DNA from: Brevundimonas sp. LM2
Lineage (GTDB): Bacteria > Pseudomonadota > Alphaproteobacteria > Caulobacterales > Caulobacteraceae
NCBI RefSeq assembly: GCF_002002865.1
Contig: NZ_CP019508.1
Location: 953,501 to 1,017,500, forward strand
DNA length: 64,000 bases
Direction of reading: 5' to 3'
A model generated the notes under the pieces. The model made no database searches. It was not told the origin of the DNA and saw nothing but the letters and a program-made list of their open reading frames with translations. Shown here piece after piece: positions 53,725 to 62,161 of this stretch (position 1 is the first letter of the stretch; every line of letters starts with the position of its first letter). The position numbers and the translations under genes were made by a program.

Positions 53725-54423
53725 ATGATCGAGCGCAGACCGTTCGAGAGCCTGGGTGGCGCCAACCACGGCTGGCTGAACGCCAAACACCATTTCTCCT
53801 TCGCCAACTACTACGATCCCAAGCGCATGAGCTGGGGCAATCTGCGGGTCTGGAACGACGACGAGATCGCCGCCGGCTCGGGCTTTCCGCCCCATCCCCA
53901 TTCGGACATGGAGATCATCACCTATGTCCGCGAAGGCGCGATCACCCATGAGGACAGCCTGGGCAACAAGGGCCGCACCGAGGCCGGCGACGTCCAGGTG
54001 ATGAGCGCCGGCACCGGCATCCGCCACGCCGAATACAATGCCGAGCCGACCCTGACCCGGATCTTCCAGATCTGGATAGAGCCAACCAAGCGCGGCGAGG
54101 CCCCGGCCTGGGGCGCCAAGCCCTTTCCGAAGGGCGATCGCGCCGGCCAGTTCGTGGTCCTGGCCTCGGGCTTCGACGATGACGGCGACGCCCTGCCGAT
54201 CCGCACCGACGCCCGCATCGTCGCCGCCACCCTGAAGGCCGGCGAAAGCGCCACCTATCCGCTGGGCGCAACCCGCCGCGGCTATCTGGTGCCGGCCAAG
54301 GGCGAGGTCGAGATCAATGGCGTCCACCTGAACGCTCGCGACGGCGCCGCCATCACCGACGAGGCCACCATCACCGTGACCGCCGTCAACGACGCCGAGA
54401 TCGTGCTGGTCGACGCGGCGTAA
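53725..54423 (+). CDS. pirin family protein
   Basis: A 232-residue bicupin. The N-terminal cupin has the pirin metal motif PHPHSDMEIITYVREGAITHED and TEAGDVQVMSAGTGIRHAEYN with three His and a Glu; the second cupin is degenerate. Bacterial pirins act as quercetin dioxygenases or as modulators of dehydrogenases. GGGAGA precedes the ATG. The gene stands alone between repeats. Confidence 0.93.
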   Translation: MIERRPFESLGGANHGWLNAKHHFSFANYYDPKRMSWGNLRVWNDDEIAAGSGFPPHPHSDMEIITYVREGAITHEDSLGNKGRTEAGDVQVMSAGTGIRHAEYNAEPTLTRIFQIWIEPTKRGEAPAWGAKPFPKGDRAGQFVVLASGFDDDGDALPIRTDARIVAATLKAGESATYPLGATRRGYLVPAKGEVEINGVHLNARDGAAITDEATITVTAVNDAEIVLVDAA

Positions 54424-54432
54424 TTTCGGTGC

Positions 54433-54570
54433 CTCTCCCTCCCCTTTATGGGGAGGGACGACCGCGCGGCGGTCGGGGTGGGGCCGTGCGAAGCCATCGC
54501 GCGCTCCATACAGCCCCACCCGCGCTCGGCTGACGCCTCACGCTCCCTCCCCATGAAGGGGAGGGAGATG
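54433..54570. repeat. composite palindromic repeat between pirin and phoH genes
   Basis: Hairpin ends CTCCCTCCCC-ttat-GGGGAGGGA and TCCCTCCCC-atgaa-GGGGAGGGAG enclose inner arms GGGGTGGGGC and GCCCCACCC. It fills the tail-to-tail gap of two convergent genes and has the same architecture as 14202-14349 and 27110-27239. Confidence 0.8.
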
Positions 54571-54588
54571 TTTATTCGACGCAGGGGT

Positions 54589-55365
54589 TCACAGCACCCC
54601 GATCATGCTCGCGACCAGCGGATGCCTGACGATGTCGCCCTCGGCCAGGCGGACCACGGCGATCTCCGGCACCGCCTCCAGCCGCGTGGCGATGTCGGCC
54701 AGCCCCGACAGGGACGGCAGCAGGTCCGTCTGTCCCGGATCGCCCGTCACCACCATGTTGGAATGCCAGCCCAGCCGCGTCAGCAGCATCTTCAGCTGCA
54801 CGTAGGTGCAGTTCTGGGCCTCGTCGATGACGATGAAGGCGTTGTTCAGCGTGCGGCCGCGCATGTAGCCGACCGGCGCGATCTCGATCAGGCCCTCGGC
54901 CATCAGGGCCCCGACCCGCTTCATCGACAGCCGGTCCGACAGGGCGTCGTACAGGGGCCGCAGATAGGGGGCCAGCTTGTCCTCCATGGCCCCGGGCAGG
55001 AAGCCGATCGACTCCCCGGCCTCGACCGCCGGGCGGCTCAGAACGATGCGGCCGACCTTGCCGGCCTCCAGCGCCTCGACCGCCTTGGCCACGGCCAGAT
55101 AGGTCTTGCCCGTGCCTGCCGGCCCCAGAGCCAAAGTCAGGTTGTGGGCGTCGATGGCCGCCAGCAGCTCGGCCTGACCCTCGGACTTGGGCTTCAGCGT
55201 TTTCAGATAGCCCTGCTCGCGGTCGTCGTTGGACGGATGCGGCGACCAGGCGCCCCGGCTTTGGGGAGTCGGCAAGCGGCGGACCTTGGCCTCCTGGCCA
55301 TAGTCGGGGCCGTCGAAGGCTCCCCCTTCACGGGATTGACGCTTGATGGCGGCGCGCTTGGTCAT
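54589..55365 (-). CDS. phoH: PhoH-family ATPase
   Basis: A 258-residue P-loop protein. Walker A GPAGTGKT is at residues 81-88, Walker B FIVIDEAQNC near 175, and the helicase-like VVTGDPGQTDL follows. The N-terminal 60 residues are basic and poorly conserved (TKRAAIKRQ start). PhoH proteins are probable RNA-dependent ATPases linked to ribosome or RNA quality control. Unlike the usual second copy it is not next to ybeY. An intrinsic terminator lies 18 bp upstream of its ATG, an odd position discussed below. Confidence 0.92.
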   Translation of the reverse strand: MTKRAAIKRQSREGGAFDGPDYGQEAKVRRLPTPQSRGAWSPHPSNDDREQGYLKTLKPKSEGQAELLAAIDAHNLTLALGPAGTGKTYLAVAKAVEALEAGKVGRIVLSRPAVEAGESIGFLPGAMEDKLAPYLRPLYDALSDRLSMKRVGALMAEGLIEIAPVGYMRGRTLNNAFIVIDEAQNCTYVQLKMLLTRLGWHSNMVVTGDPGQTDLLPSLSGLADIATRLEAVPEIAVVRLAEGDIVRHPLVASMIGVL

Positions 55366-55382
55366 GGCAGGCTCCGGTCAAT

Positions 55383-55412
55383 AAAAAAGGCGACGCCGGA
55401 AATGGCATCGCC
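55383..55412 (-). terminator. orphan intrinsic terminator in front of phoH
   Basis: On the minus strand GGCGATGCC, loop ATTTCC, GGCGTCGCC forms a 9-bp stem (one G-U pair) followed by six U. No gene ends upstream of it; the next feature on that strand is the divergent carbonic anhydrase promoter region. It therefore ends a short RNA or attenuates phoH. Confidence 0.8.
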
Positions 55413-55620
55413 TCGATCGAGGGTGGGGAGAAGGGGAGAAGCAGCGAAGCGTCGTCCGGGGTCGGAGATGTATCCCACATCCAGCGGGAGGGCCCGCCGC
55501 ATACCCGAACGCGTCACGCACGCTCTCCGAGGCTCTGACCGGACCGGGGTTGATCCGGCTTCGGATCCGGGGCCGAAATGGGGGCCTCGAATCGCATCAA
55601 CAGGATGATGCTAACGCGGT
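55383..55620 (-). ncRNA. candidate structured small RNA or leader upstream of phoH
   Basis: The minus-strand sequence between the carbonic anhydrase gene and the orphan terminator has no open frame of note but several strong hairpins: GATCCG-AAGC-CGGATC (around 55552-55567), GCGGG-CCCT-CCCGC (55484-55498) and GATGT-GGGAT-ACATC (55467-55481). About 220 nt in all, ending in the U run. I cannot match it to 6S, SRP, RNase P or tmRNA consensus by eye. Confidence 0.4.
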
Positions 55621-55626
55621 TTCCAA

Positions 55627-55639
55627 AGGCTTAAAGCCT
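55627..55639. promoter_or_regulatory. AGGCTT-A-AAGCCT palindrome
   Basis: A perfect 13-bp palindrome lies 30 bp before the carbonic anhydrase start and at the presumed 5' end of the divergent leader RNA, so one factor could control both directions. Confidence 0.3.
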
Positions 55640-55668
55640 GTATTTCATTGAGTTCAGATGAGGATTTC

Positions 55669-56196
55669 ATGACGATCTATTCGCTGGCGGACAAGAAACC
55701 GCAGCTGCCGCCCGAGGGCGAATACTGGATCGCGGACAATGCCGTGGTCATCGGCGACGTGACCCTGCAGTCGGGCGCCAGCGTCTGGTTCGGCTGCACG
55801 GTGCGCGGCGACAACGACCCCATCACGCTCGGCGCGAACACCAACGTCCAGGACGGCTGCGTGCTGCATTCCGATCCGGGCGAACCCCTGACCATCGGGG
55901 CCAACGTCACCGTCGGCCACCTGGCCATGCTGCACGGCTGCACCATCGGCGACAACACCCTGATCGGCATCGGCGCGGTGGTCCTGGGCCGGGCGGTGAT
56001 CGGGAAGAACTGCCTGATCGGCGCGAATGCCCTGATCACCGAGGGCAAGGTCATCCCCGACGGCTCTCTGGTCATGGGCCAGCCGGGCAAGGTCGTCCGG
56101 CAGTTGGACGAGGCCCAGATCGCCGCCCTGACCGCCTCGGCCCAGCACTATGTCCAGAACTGGAAGCGGTATTCCGCGACTCTGGCCGAGGTCTAG
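55669..56196 (+). CDS. gamma-class carbonic anhydrase family protein
   Basis: A 175-residue left-handed beta-helix trimer protein. Hexapeptide repeats run through residues 20-140. The metal-binding His pattern fits [29 protein letters not shown], three His from two subunits. Such YrdA/PaaY-like proteins bind zinc or iron and may hydrate CO2 or act as thioesterases. ATG at 55669 has GAGGA upstream; a TTG seven codons earlier is less likely. Confidence 0.93.
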   Translation: MTIYSLADKKPQLPPEGEYWIADNAVVIGDVTLQSGASVWFGCTVRGDNDPITLGANTNVQDGCVLHSDPGEPLTIGANVTVGHLAMLHGCTIGDNTLIGIGAVVLGRAVIGKNCLIGANALITEGKVIPDGSLVMGQPGKVVRQLDEAQIAALTASAQHYVQNWKRYSATLAEV

Positions 56197-56720
56197 GCGA
56201 TCCGCCGCCCGTCGACCGCGGCCAGCGTCAGCGGCGGTCGCCCGCCGAGGCCGACGCCGATCGACAGCCGCGCGGTCAAGGGGCCGACGGCCTCGCGGCG
56301 TCGTTCCTGATCGACCGTGGGCTGATACAGGCCCACCAGCCGGTCGGCCGCGCCGTCGGGACCGCGCAGGGGGGCGATGACGATCTCCAGCACGCCCCGC
56401 AGCCGCGCGGCCTCGGCCACCATCACCACCGGCCGCGCCTCGCGAAAGGCCTGCGCCGCCGCCGCCGCCACCATGGGCCGGCTCTCGGGCGTCCAGAGCG
56501 TCAAGGCGTCGACACCGCGCAGGGGGCGGTCGTGCAGGGTCTCGATCCAGCCCCCCGCCAGGCGGAAGGTCACGGCCTCGGCGGTCCGCTCGGCCGCGAA
56601 CAACTGCGGCACCAGCCGGCCCAGCCGCAGCGGCGCCAGGTCGGCGCGCGCCGGGATCGACCCGGCATCGGGCAGGGTGGCCCAGTGGTCGATCAGGGTC
56701 TGTGTGCCGGAATGGAACAT
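56193..56720 (-). CDS. PAS_5 family protein
   Basis: A 175-residue single PAS-like domain protein of the type common in Alphaproteobacteria. The conserved opening is [30 protein letters not shown], followed by [27 protein letters not shown]. The role is unknown, but some members bind c-di-GMP-related or motility factors. ATG at 56720; the longer frame upstream is a shadow of the next gene. Its stop overlaps the end of the carbonic anhydrase gene by 4 bp. Confidence 0.85.
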   Translation of the reverse strand: MFHSGTQTLIDHWATLPDAGSIPARADLAPLRLGRLVPQLFAAERTAEAVTFRLAGGWIETLHDRPLRGVDALTLWTPESRPMVAAAAAQAFREARPVVMVAEAARLRGVLEIVIAPLRGPDGAADRLVGLYQPTVDQERRREAVGPLTARLSIGVGLGGRPPLTLAAVDGRRIA

Positions 56721-56861
56721 GGTCCTCACCTTCGGTCGCGACGCCGCAACGACCGGGCCAGACGCTTGGCAACGGAAACGCAAGGGTTTTGCCCGCAGAT
56801 GGGCGATTGGATCGGCCTGCGTCTTGTCAGGGCCGACGACGATTTCTTCAGGAGCTGGCCC

Positions 56862-57770
56862 ATGCGGGTGGCGTTCAAGATCTGGCTGCCGGTCGTGGCC
56901 GGCGCCTTCGGTGCCGCGGTGGCCCTGTTCGGCATGACGGGCCCGGCCTCGGCCCAGTGCAGCTCCGGCTGCACCCCTCCGCCCGAACCGCCGTGCAACG
57001 CCTGTCAGCCGCCCCCGCCGCCGCCGCCCCCGCCGCCCCCGCCGGAATGCTGCACCCCCGGCTATCCGCCCGAATACCCGCCCGGCGGTGGAGACATCAA
57101 CGTCAACGTCAACGTCAATGCGAACGCCAACGCCAATGCGAGCGCCGCCGCCCGCGCCGGGATCAATGCCCGCGTCAACAGCTACGGCAGCGTCCGCGGC
57201 GGTGGCGGCGGCGGGGCCTATTTCAGCGTCGAACAGCCCTATCCGACCGTCATCCAGGGCCTGAACGTCGAGGCCGGAGCCGCCGCCCAGGTCATCCGCG
57301 TGCCGTACGAAGCCCGCCGCCGCTGGGAAAAACGCGTCGTCATCCAGGCCTTCTGCATCGACGACCGGGACGTCCCGCACCCCGCTTCCCAGGTCTCGGG
57401 CGGCCGCGACGTCTACGACGACTTCGAGGGGGAGCTCTACCGCTGCATCGCCGGCACCCGGCTCCAGGTCACCTGGTCGGAGTGGACGGGTCAGGTCAGC
57501 TTCGAGGGAGGACAAACCTTCGCCTGCCGCAAGGGTGAAGCCCTGTGGCGCGACCGGTCCGGCGACCTGCGCTGCAAGACCCAGATCGCCCAGCGCGACT
57601 GCAACGAACGCTCGCTGCTGCGCCGCTACGGAGCCGGCATCAAGGTGCTCGTCTGGGTCAAGGAAGAGATCTACACCGAATACCGCGAAGAGATCGTCCA
57701 GGCCCAGGGTGTCTCGATCACCGGGGCCTCGATGATGCTGGACGGCGGCGTCGGCGGCCGGGTGTTCTGA
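56862..57770 (+). CDS. secreted protein with poly-Pro and Asn-Val/Asn-Ala repeats
   Basis: A 302-residue exported protein. A signal peptide cleaves after Ala-Ser-Ala-Gln, followed by four Cys spaced among Pro residues and an unbroken run of about 12 Pro, then alternating Asn-Val and Asn-Ala dipeptides (about residues 82-98), a Gly-rich spacer and a globular C-terminal 170 residues with six cysteines (EALWRDRSGDLRCKTQ, AQRDCNERSLLRRYGAG). The Asn-x repeats resemble beta-solenoid or amyloid-type surface proteins. No family is recognised. AGGAG is 8 bp before the ATG at 56862; a terminator follows. Confidence 0.7.
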   Translation: MRVAFKIWLPVVAGAFGAAVALFGMTGPASAQCSSGCTPPPEPPCNACQPPPPPPPPPPPPECCTPGYPPEYPPGGGDINVNVNVNANANANASAAARAGINARVNSYGSVRGGGGGGAYFSVEQPYPTVIQGLNVEAGAAAQVIRVPYEARRRWEKRVVIQAFCIDDRDVPHPASQVSGGRDVYDDFEGELYRCIAGTRLQVTWSEWTGQVSFEGGQTFACRKGEALWRDRSGDLRCKTQIAQRDCNERSLLRRYGAGIKVLVWVKEEIYTEYREEIVQAQGVSITGASMMLDGGVGGRVF

Positions 57771-57823
57771 ACGCCCGACAACGGCGCGTTCAGCCGATCC
57801 GCATGGACGGTCGGCTAGGAATC

Positions 57824-57849
57824 GATCGTCGGGTTCATCGCCGACGATC
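57824..57849 (+). other. perfect hairpin in the 3' untranslated region
   Basis: GATCGTCGG, 8-nt loop, CCGACGATC lies between the stop of the poly-Pro protein gene and its terminator. No T run follows, so this is an RNA stability or protein-binding element and not the terminator itself. Confidence 0.45.
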
Positions 57850-57863
57850 CTGAAGACGACTCA

Positions 57864-57898
57864 GGCCCTGGGAGCCCTCCGCCCCAGGGCCGCTTTTT
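57864..57898 (+). terminator. terminator of the poly-Pro secreted protein gene
   Basis: GGCCCTGGG and CCCAGGGCC arms with a 10-nt loop, then GCTTTTT. It lies directly before the stop of the convergent M16 protease gene. Confidence 0.85.
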
Positions 57899-57900
57899 GC

Positions 57901-60792
57901 CTACTCCGACGCCTCGGCACCGGCTGCCGTGACCTCCGCTCGCCACGCGGTGCCGGGCTTCAGATACGCCTGGGCGACACGCTGGATGTCGGCCGGGGTG
58001 ACCGCCTCCAGATCGCTGATCGCCGTGCGGATGGCGTCGATGTCGCCCGGCCTGGCCTGGACGGCCGACAGATTGGCCAGCCACCAACCATTCTGCGCCT
58101 GGCTCCGGCGCAGTCCCTCGACCGCCGACAGCCGGGCCCGGGTCAACTCGTCGGCCTCGATCGGGGTGTCGCGCAGCGCGGCGGCGACCTCGTCGACGGT
58201 CTCGAACAACTGGCCGAGGTTCTCCGGCGGCACCTCGGCCTGGACGAAGGCGTAGCCGTACGCGGGGAAAATGTTCGAGGAGGTGGCCGAGGCCCCCGGC
58301 GAATAGGCGATCCCCAGTTCCTCGCGGATCTTGTCGGTCACCCGAAGCTGCAGCACCCGGGCCAGCAGCCCGACGATCCGGCCCTCCGTCCGATCTTCGA
58401 TGGAGTCCACCGTCGGCCAGGCCACATAGGCCAGGGCCTGGGTCGGCAGGCCGGTATGGACGATCCGGACCGGCTCCGGTGTCGGGGCTGGGAAGCGCCG
58501 CACCAGGGAGTCGGCGCTCGGGGCGGTCGCCGCCGGGCGGGCGGGCAGGGCGCCGAAGGTCTGGCCCACGGCTGCGATCGCCGCCTCGACCGTCACATCG
58601 CCGACGACCGTGATCTCGATCGGCCCCTGGGCCACCCCGGCCTCGACCGCTGCGCGCAGGCTCGACAGCTCCGCCGCCGCGATCGCCTCCTGGGGCGGCA
58701 GGCCGAAGCGCCGATCGCCGCTCGACAGCAGGGCTTCGCCGTCCAGGGCCAGAGCCCCGCCCGGCGTCGCGCGAATCTGGTCGAACTGGGCTGGAACGAG
58801 TGATTTGAAACGGGCGAAGGGCTCGGGCCGCCAGGCGCTGTCGGTGAAGAAGGCCGCCAGCAGCTGCATCTGCAGCTCGAAATCCTCGGGCCGGGTCGCG
58901 CCGCCATAGGTGTAGGCATCCGGGGATATGCTGAAGCTGGTCGCGACGACGTCACTCGCCAGGACCTGCTCGAGTTGCGACTGGGTCAGCTGGCCCAGCC
59001 CCCCCTGGATCACGACCGGAGCGGCGATGGCGGGAATGGAGCCGTCCTTCGGCAGATCGAGTAAGCCGTTGCCGACGCGGACGTTCACCAGGATCTGTTC
59101 GTCGGTGAAGGTCGTCGGCTTGACCGTCAGCTTCACGCCGTTGGCGAAGGTGATCAGGGTGGTGCCCAGGTCGGCGATCTCGGTCCGGCTGTCCGGTTCG
59201 GTCGGCGTGCCGAAGCGCGTATAGGGCCACGCCATGGCCGCGACCGCGACCGGAGCCGCGACGGGGACCTGGCGCGACGCCTCCAGGGCGGCGGTGATGG
59301 CGGCCTCTCCGCCCTCGATCGCGACGGGGGTGGTGACGAAGGCCAGGGGGCCGTTGCCGGTGAAGGCGTCGCGGAAGGCGGTATTGACGGCCTCCGGTCT
59401 CAGGTCCGCGACAGTCGCCTCGAAGATCTCGAGCTGCGTCGCCGGGGTGCTGAACACCTCGTTCTCGTTCGCCGCGCTCAACAGGGCCCCCGCCAGGGTC
59501 GGTGTCTGGCGCGTCGCGGCGGAGGCCACGGCCGCCGTCAGACGGGTCCGGATCTCAGTGATCTCGCGGTCGAGCTCGGCCTGGGTCGCGCCGTACTGGA
59601 CCATCCGGCGCAGTTCCTGCTCGACGGTCTCCAGGGCCCGCTTCCATTCGCCAGGATTGTAGTTGACGTTCAGCGTGCCCGCCTCGAGCGAGCCGATGAT
59701 CTCCTCATAGTCGCCCCCGGCGGCCAGGAAGGGCGGATTCTCGGCGCGGGCCAGTTCGCTGAACCGGCGGTTCAGAACCGCCATGCCGAGACTGCGAACC
59801 AGGTCTTCGCGACGGTTGGCCACCGTGTCGGGCTCGTCGGTGAAGGGCTTGGTCCAGAAGATCGCCGTGGATGACTGGACACCGGCTTCCTGAAAGATCC
59901 GGGTCTCCGTCTGGCGCGGCTGGACGTCGCCCAGCACCGGCTCGGGACCGTCGGCGGCGGGATTGACCCAGCTTCCGAAGGCGGTCGCGATCTGGGCCTC
60001 CATCTTGGCGACATCGAAGTCGCCCACCGCGATCATGGTCGCGCGCTCGGGCCGATAGTATTTGCGGTAGAAATCGACGAACTCGTCTCGCGGCGCGGTG
60101 CGGATGATGTTCAGGTCGCCGATCGGGAAGCGGTCGGCCAGACGCTGCCCAGGGGCCAGGAAGGCGAACTGGGCCTTGATGGCGCGCAGGCCAGGCACGT
60201 CACGCGTCCGCTCCTCGCCGACGATGACGCCCCGCTCGGAGTCCACCGCCGCCGCGTCGAACAGCAGCTCGCTGGCGGTTTCGCGCAGGACGAACAGACT
60301 GGTCTCGACCACCTCGTCGGTCGTGTTGGGCAGGTTCAGGGTATAGGCCGTCTGGTCGAAGCTGGTGAAGGCATTGGTGTCGCCGCCGAACGACAGGCCC
60401 AGCCGCTCCAGCCGGCGGGTCATCTCCCCCTCCGGGATGTTGTTCGACCCGTTGAACGCCATGTGTTCCAGGAAATGGGCCAGACCCTTCTGGGCGTCGG
60501 TCTCTGACAGGGAGCCGGCGTCGAACCTCAGTCTCAGGGCGGCCTGGTTCGGGGGCGTGGCGTTGCGCAGGATGGCGTATTTCATGCCGTTGGGCAGGAC
60601 GCCGAACCGAACCGCAGGGTCGGCGGGCACGTCGCTGGTGGTCTGGGCCCAGGGGTCGGACGGCTGTGCCGTCGTTGTCTGGCCCCCCGCCGTCTGAGCC
60701 CCCGTCGTCTGAGCCATCACGGCTCCGGACAGGGGACCGGCGAGCAGGACCAGCCCGGAGGCCGCGGCGAGCAGAAGGCGACGAAGGGTCAT
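57901..60792 (-). CDS. M16 (insulinase/pitrilysin) family zinc protease, two-domain
   Basis: A 963-residue exported metalloprotease with two M16 modules in one chain. The inverted zinc motif HFLEH near residue 107 (LAHFLEHMAFNGS) with the downstream Glu in SERGVIVGEER marks the active N-terminal module; the second module (from about 510, LITFANGVKLTVKPT) has no HxxEH and serves as the clamp. A signal peptide ends Val-Met-Ala-Gln. It degrades peptides in the periplasm. I start at the ATG at 60792. Confidence 0.94.
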   Translation of the reverse strand: MTLRRLLLAAASGLVLLAGPLSGAVMAQTTGAQTAGGQTTTAQPSDPWAQTTSDVPADPAVRFGVLPNGMKYAILRNATPPNQAALRLRFDAGSLSETDAQKGLAHFLEHMAFNGSNNIPEGEMTRRLERLGLSFGGDTNAFTSFDQTAYTLNLPNTTDEVVETSLFVLRETASELLFDAAAVDSERGVIVGEERTRDVPGLRAIKAQFAFLAPGQRLADRFPIGDLNIIRTAPRDEFVDFYRKYYRPERATMIAVGDFDVAKMEAQIATAFGSWVNPAADGPEPVLGDVQPRQTETRIFQEAGVQSSTAIFWTKPFTDEPDTVANRREDLVRSLGMAVLNRRFSELARAENPPFLAAGGDYEEIIGSLEAGTLNVNYNPGEWKRALETVEQELRRMVQYGATQAELDREITEIRTRLTAAVASAATRQTPTLAGALLSAANENEVFSTPATQLEIFEATVADLRPEAVNTAFRDAFTGNGPLAFVTTPVAIEGGEAAITAALEASRQVPVAAPVAVAAMAWPYTRFGTPTEPDSRTEIADLGTTLITFANGVKLTVKPTTFTDEQILVNVRVGNGLLDLPKDGSIPAIAAPVVIQGGLGQLTQSQLEQVLASDVVATSFSISPDAYTYGGATRPEDFELQMQLLAAFFTDSAWRPEPFARFKSLVPAQFDQIRATPGGALALDGEALLSSGDRRFGLPPQEAIAAAELSSLRAAVEAGVAQGPIEITVVGDVTVEAAIAAVGQTFGALPARPAATAPSADSLVRRFPAPTPEPVRIVHTGLPTQALAYVAWPTVDSIEDRTEGRIVGLLARVLQLRVTDKIREELGIAYSPGASATSSNIFPAYGYAFVQAEVPPENLGQLFETVDEVAAALRDTPIEADELTRARLSAVEGLRRSQAQNGWWLANLSAVQARPGDIDAIRTAISDLEAVTPADIQRVAQAYLKPGTAWRAEVTAAGAEASE

Positions 60793-60916
60793 GAAGGCTC
60801 CGGGCGACACGAAGCCGCGCGGTGAGCGGCGTCAGGGATGCGTGGCGATGCCCTAGGTCATCGCGCGCTCAACATCCCTGAAGCGCGATCGGGTGTGAAG
60901 CCCTGTTTACGCGCAG

Positions 60917-62161
60917 TCAGGACCCCGGGCGGGTCACGTAGAAGGTCGCGGCATTGCCCACCGCGTTCGCGCTGGCGGCCACGGCCCGACCGGTGCCCCG
61001 AACGGTCGCCGCGCCCGTGGCCGTCACCGGCCCCGTGTTGGTCTGGTCGTTGGTCGCGATCAGCGTGCCCTGGCAGGTCGAACAGGCGTAGCCGGTGACC
61101 GTATTGCCCACCGCGCTGGCGGAGACATAGGCGTCATAGCCATCGGTGCCCGCGAAGTCGGCCGTGGCCTGGACGCCGCCCGAGTTCACCTGTGCGTTGT
61201 CGATCTGCAGATAGACGTCGTTGTTGCCGACGACGACCGCATTGCCGACGCCTTCCGCCACGGCCGTTGCCGCCCCCCAGTCGTAGCTGGTGACGATGGC
61301 CGAGGCGCGGACCTCCGGCAGGTTGGACTGGTCGGTGGTCACGACGACCGAGCCGCCCTGATTGTAGAGCAGGGTCTGGTTGGCGGCGGCCCGCGCCCGT
61401 CCGGCCAGGTCCCAGGCGTTGGCGGCATTGGCGCTGGTCGCGGCCGTCACGGCATCGCCCGAGGTGCGCTGTCGGATCGTCAGGTCCTGACTGGAGGCCA
61501 GGCCCGAATTTAGGGCCATGCTGTTGGCCGTCGACTGGCTGATGAACTCGGCATTCGCGGGCACGTACTGGGTCTCCGCATAGGTTTCGGCCCGGACCCC
61601 GGCATCCGAGTTCTGGATGACCGTGCCGGAGACGTGGGACGCGCTGGCCGCCATGGAAACCGTATTGCCGAGGGCATCGACGCTGACGGAGGCCCCGCCC
61701 AGCATCCGCGCCCTCGGACCATTGATGGTGGCGCCCGCGGTGACCTCGGTCGGTCCGATGTCCTGGCGGGTCTCGATGTCGAGATCACCGCCATAGGCGG
61801 CGGCTCCCAGATAATTGCCCTGCGCCTGGGTCGAGGCGTTGACCGGCCCCTCCAGCGTGCCGTCGAGATTCAACGTCGCGCTCGAGCCGACGTCGGCATC
61901 GGACCGCTGACCCGACGTGATCTGCAGGTCGCGGTCCTGCGCCGTCCCGGCCAGGCTGTTGCCCTGGGCGGCGGTGGTCGCGGCGGTCTCGCCGGTCGCG
62001 CCCTCGACGTTCAGCGTCTGGCCGGCGATGACGTCGCCCAGCTGCAGCTGATTGTTGAGAACGATGACCCCGTCCTGGGCGAAGGCCTCAGTAGCGGCTG
62101 CGACGCACAGCGCCGTCGCGGCGATCGTTCCAGCGATCCGGATCGGCGCGGGTCTGGCCAT
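60917..62161 (-). CDS. hfaD: holdfast anchor protein HfaD
   Basis: A 414-residue secreted protein (signal peptide ending Glu-Ala-Phe-Ala-Gln). It is built of repeated Ala/Thr/Ser/Gly strands with recurrent Gly-Asn-x-(Val/Ala) and Ala-x-Gly-Asn units, like curlin or adhesin repeats. In Caulobacter HfaD is a surface protein that, with HfaA, fixes the holdfast adhesin to the stalk tip. Start may be ATG 62161 or 62182; either overlaps the end of hfaB. Identity rests on gene order hfaA-hfaB-hfaD and length. Confidence 0.87.
   Translation of the reverse strand: MARPAPIRIAGTIAATALCVAAATEAFAQDGVIVLNNQLQLGDVIAGQTLNVEGATGETAATTAAQGNSLAGTAQDRDLQITSGQRSDADVGSSATLNLDGTLEGPVNASTQAQGNYLGAAAYGGDLDIETRQDIGPTEVTAGATINGPRARMLGGASVSVDALGNTVSMAASASHVSGTVIQNSDAGVRAETYAETQYVPANAEFISQSTANSMALNSGLASSQDLTIRQRTSGDAVTAATSANAANAWDLAGRARAAANQTLLYNQGGSVVVTTDQSNLPEVRASAIVTSYDWGAATAVAEGVGNAVVVGNNDVYLQIDNAQVNSGGVQATADFAGTDGYDAYVSASAVGNTVTGYACSTCQGTLIATNDQTNTGPVTATGAATVRGTGRAVAASANAVGNAATFYVTRPGS

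Noticed and set aside
55383..55620. Calling the phoH-upstream RNA 6S RNA
   Set aside because: Length and hairpins are compatible, but I could not trace the long open-bubble stem that defines 6S RNA, so only an unnamed candidate is reported.
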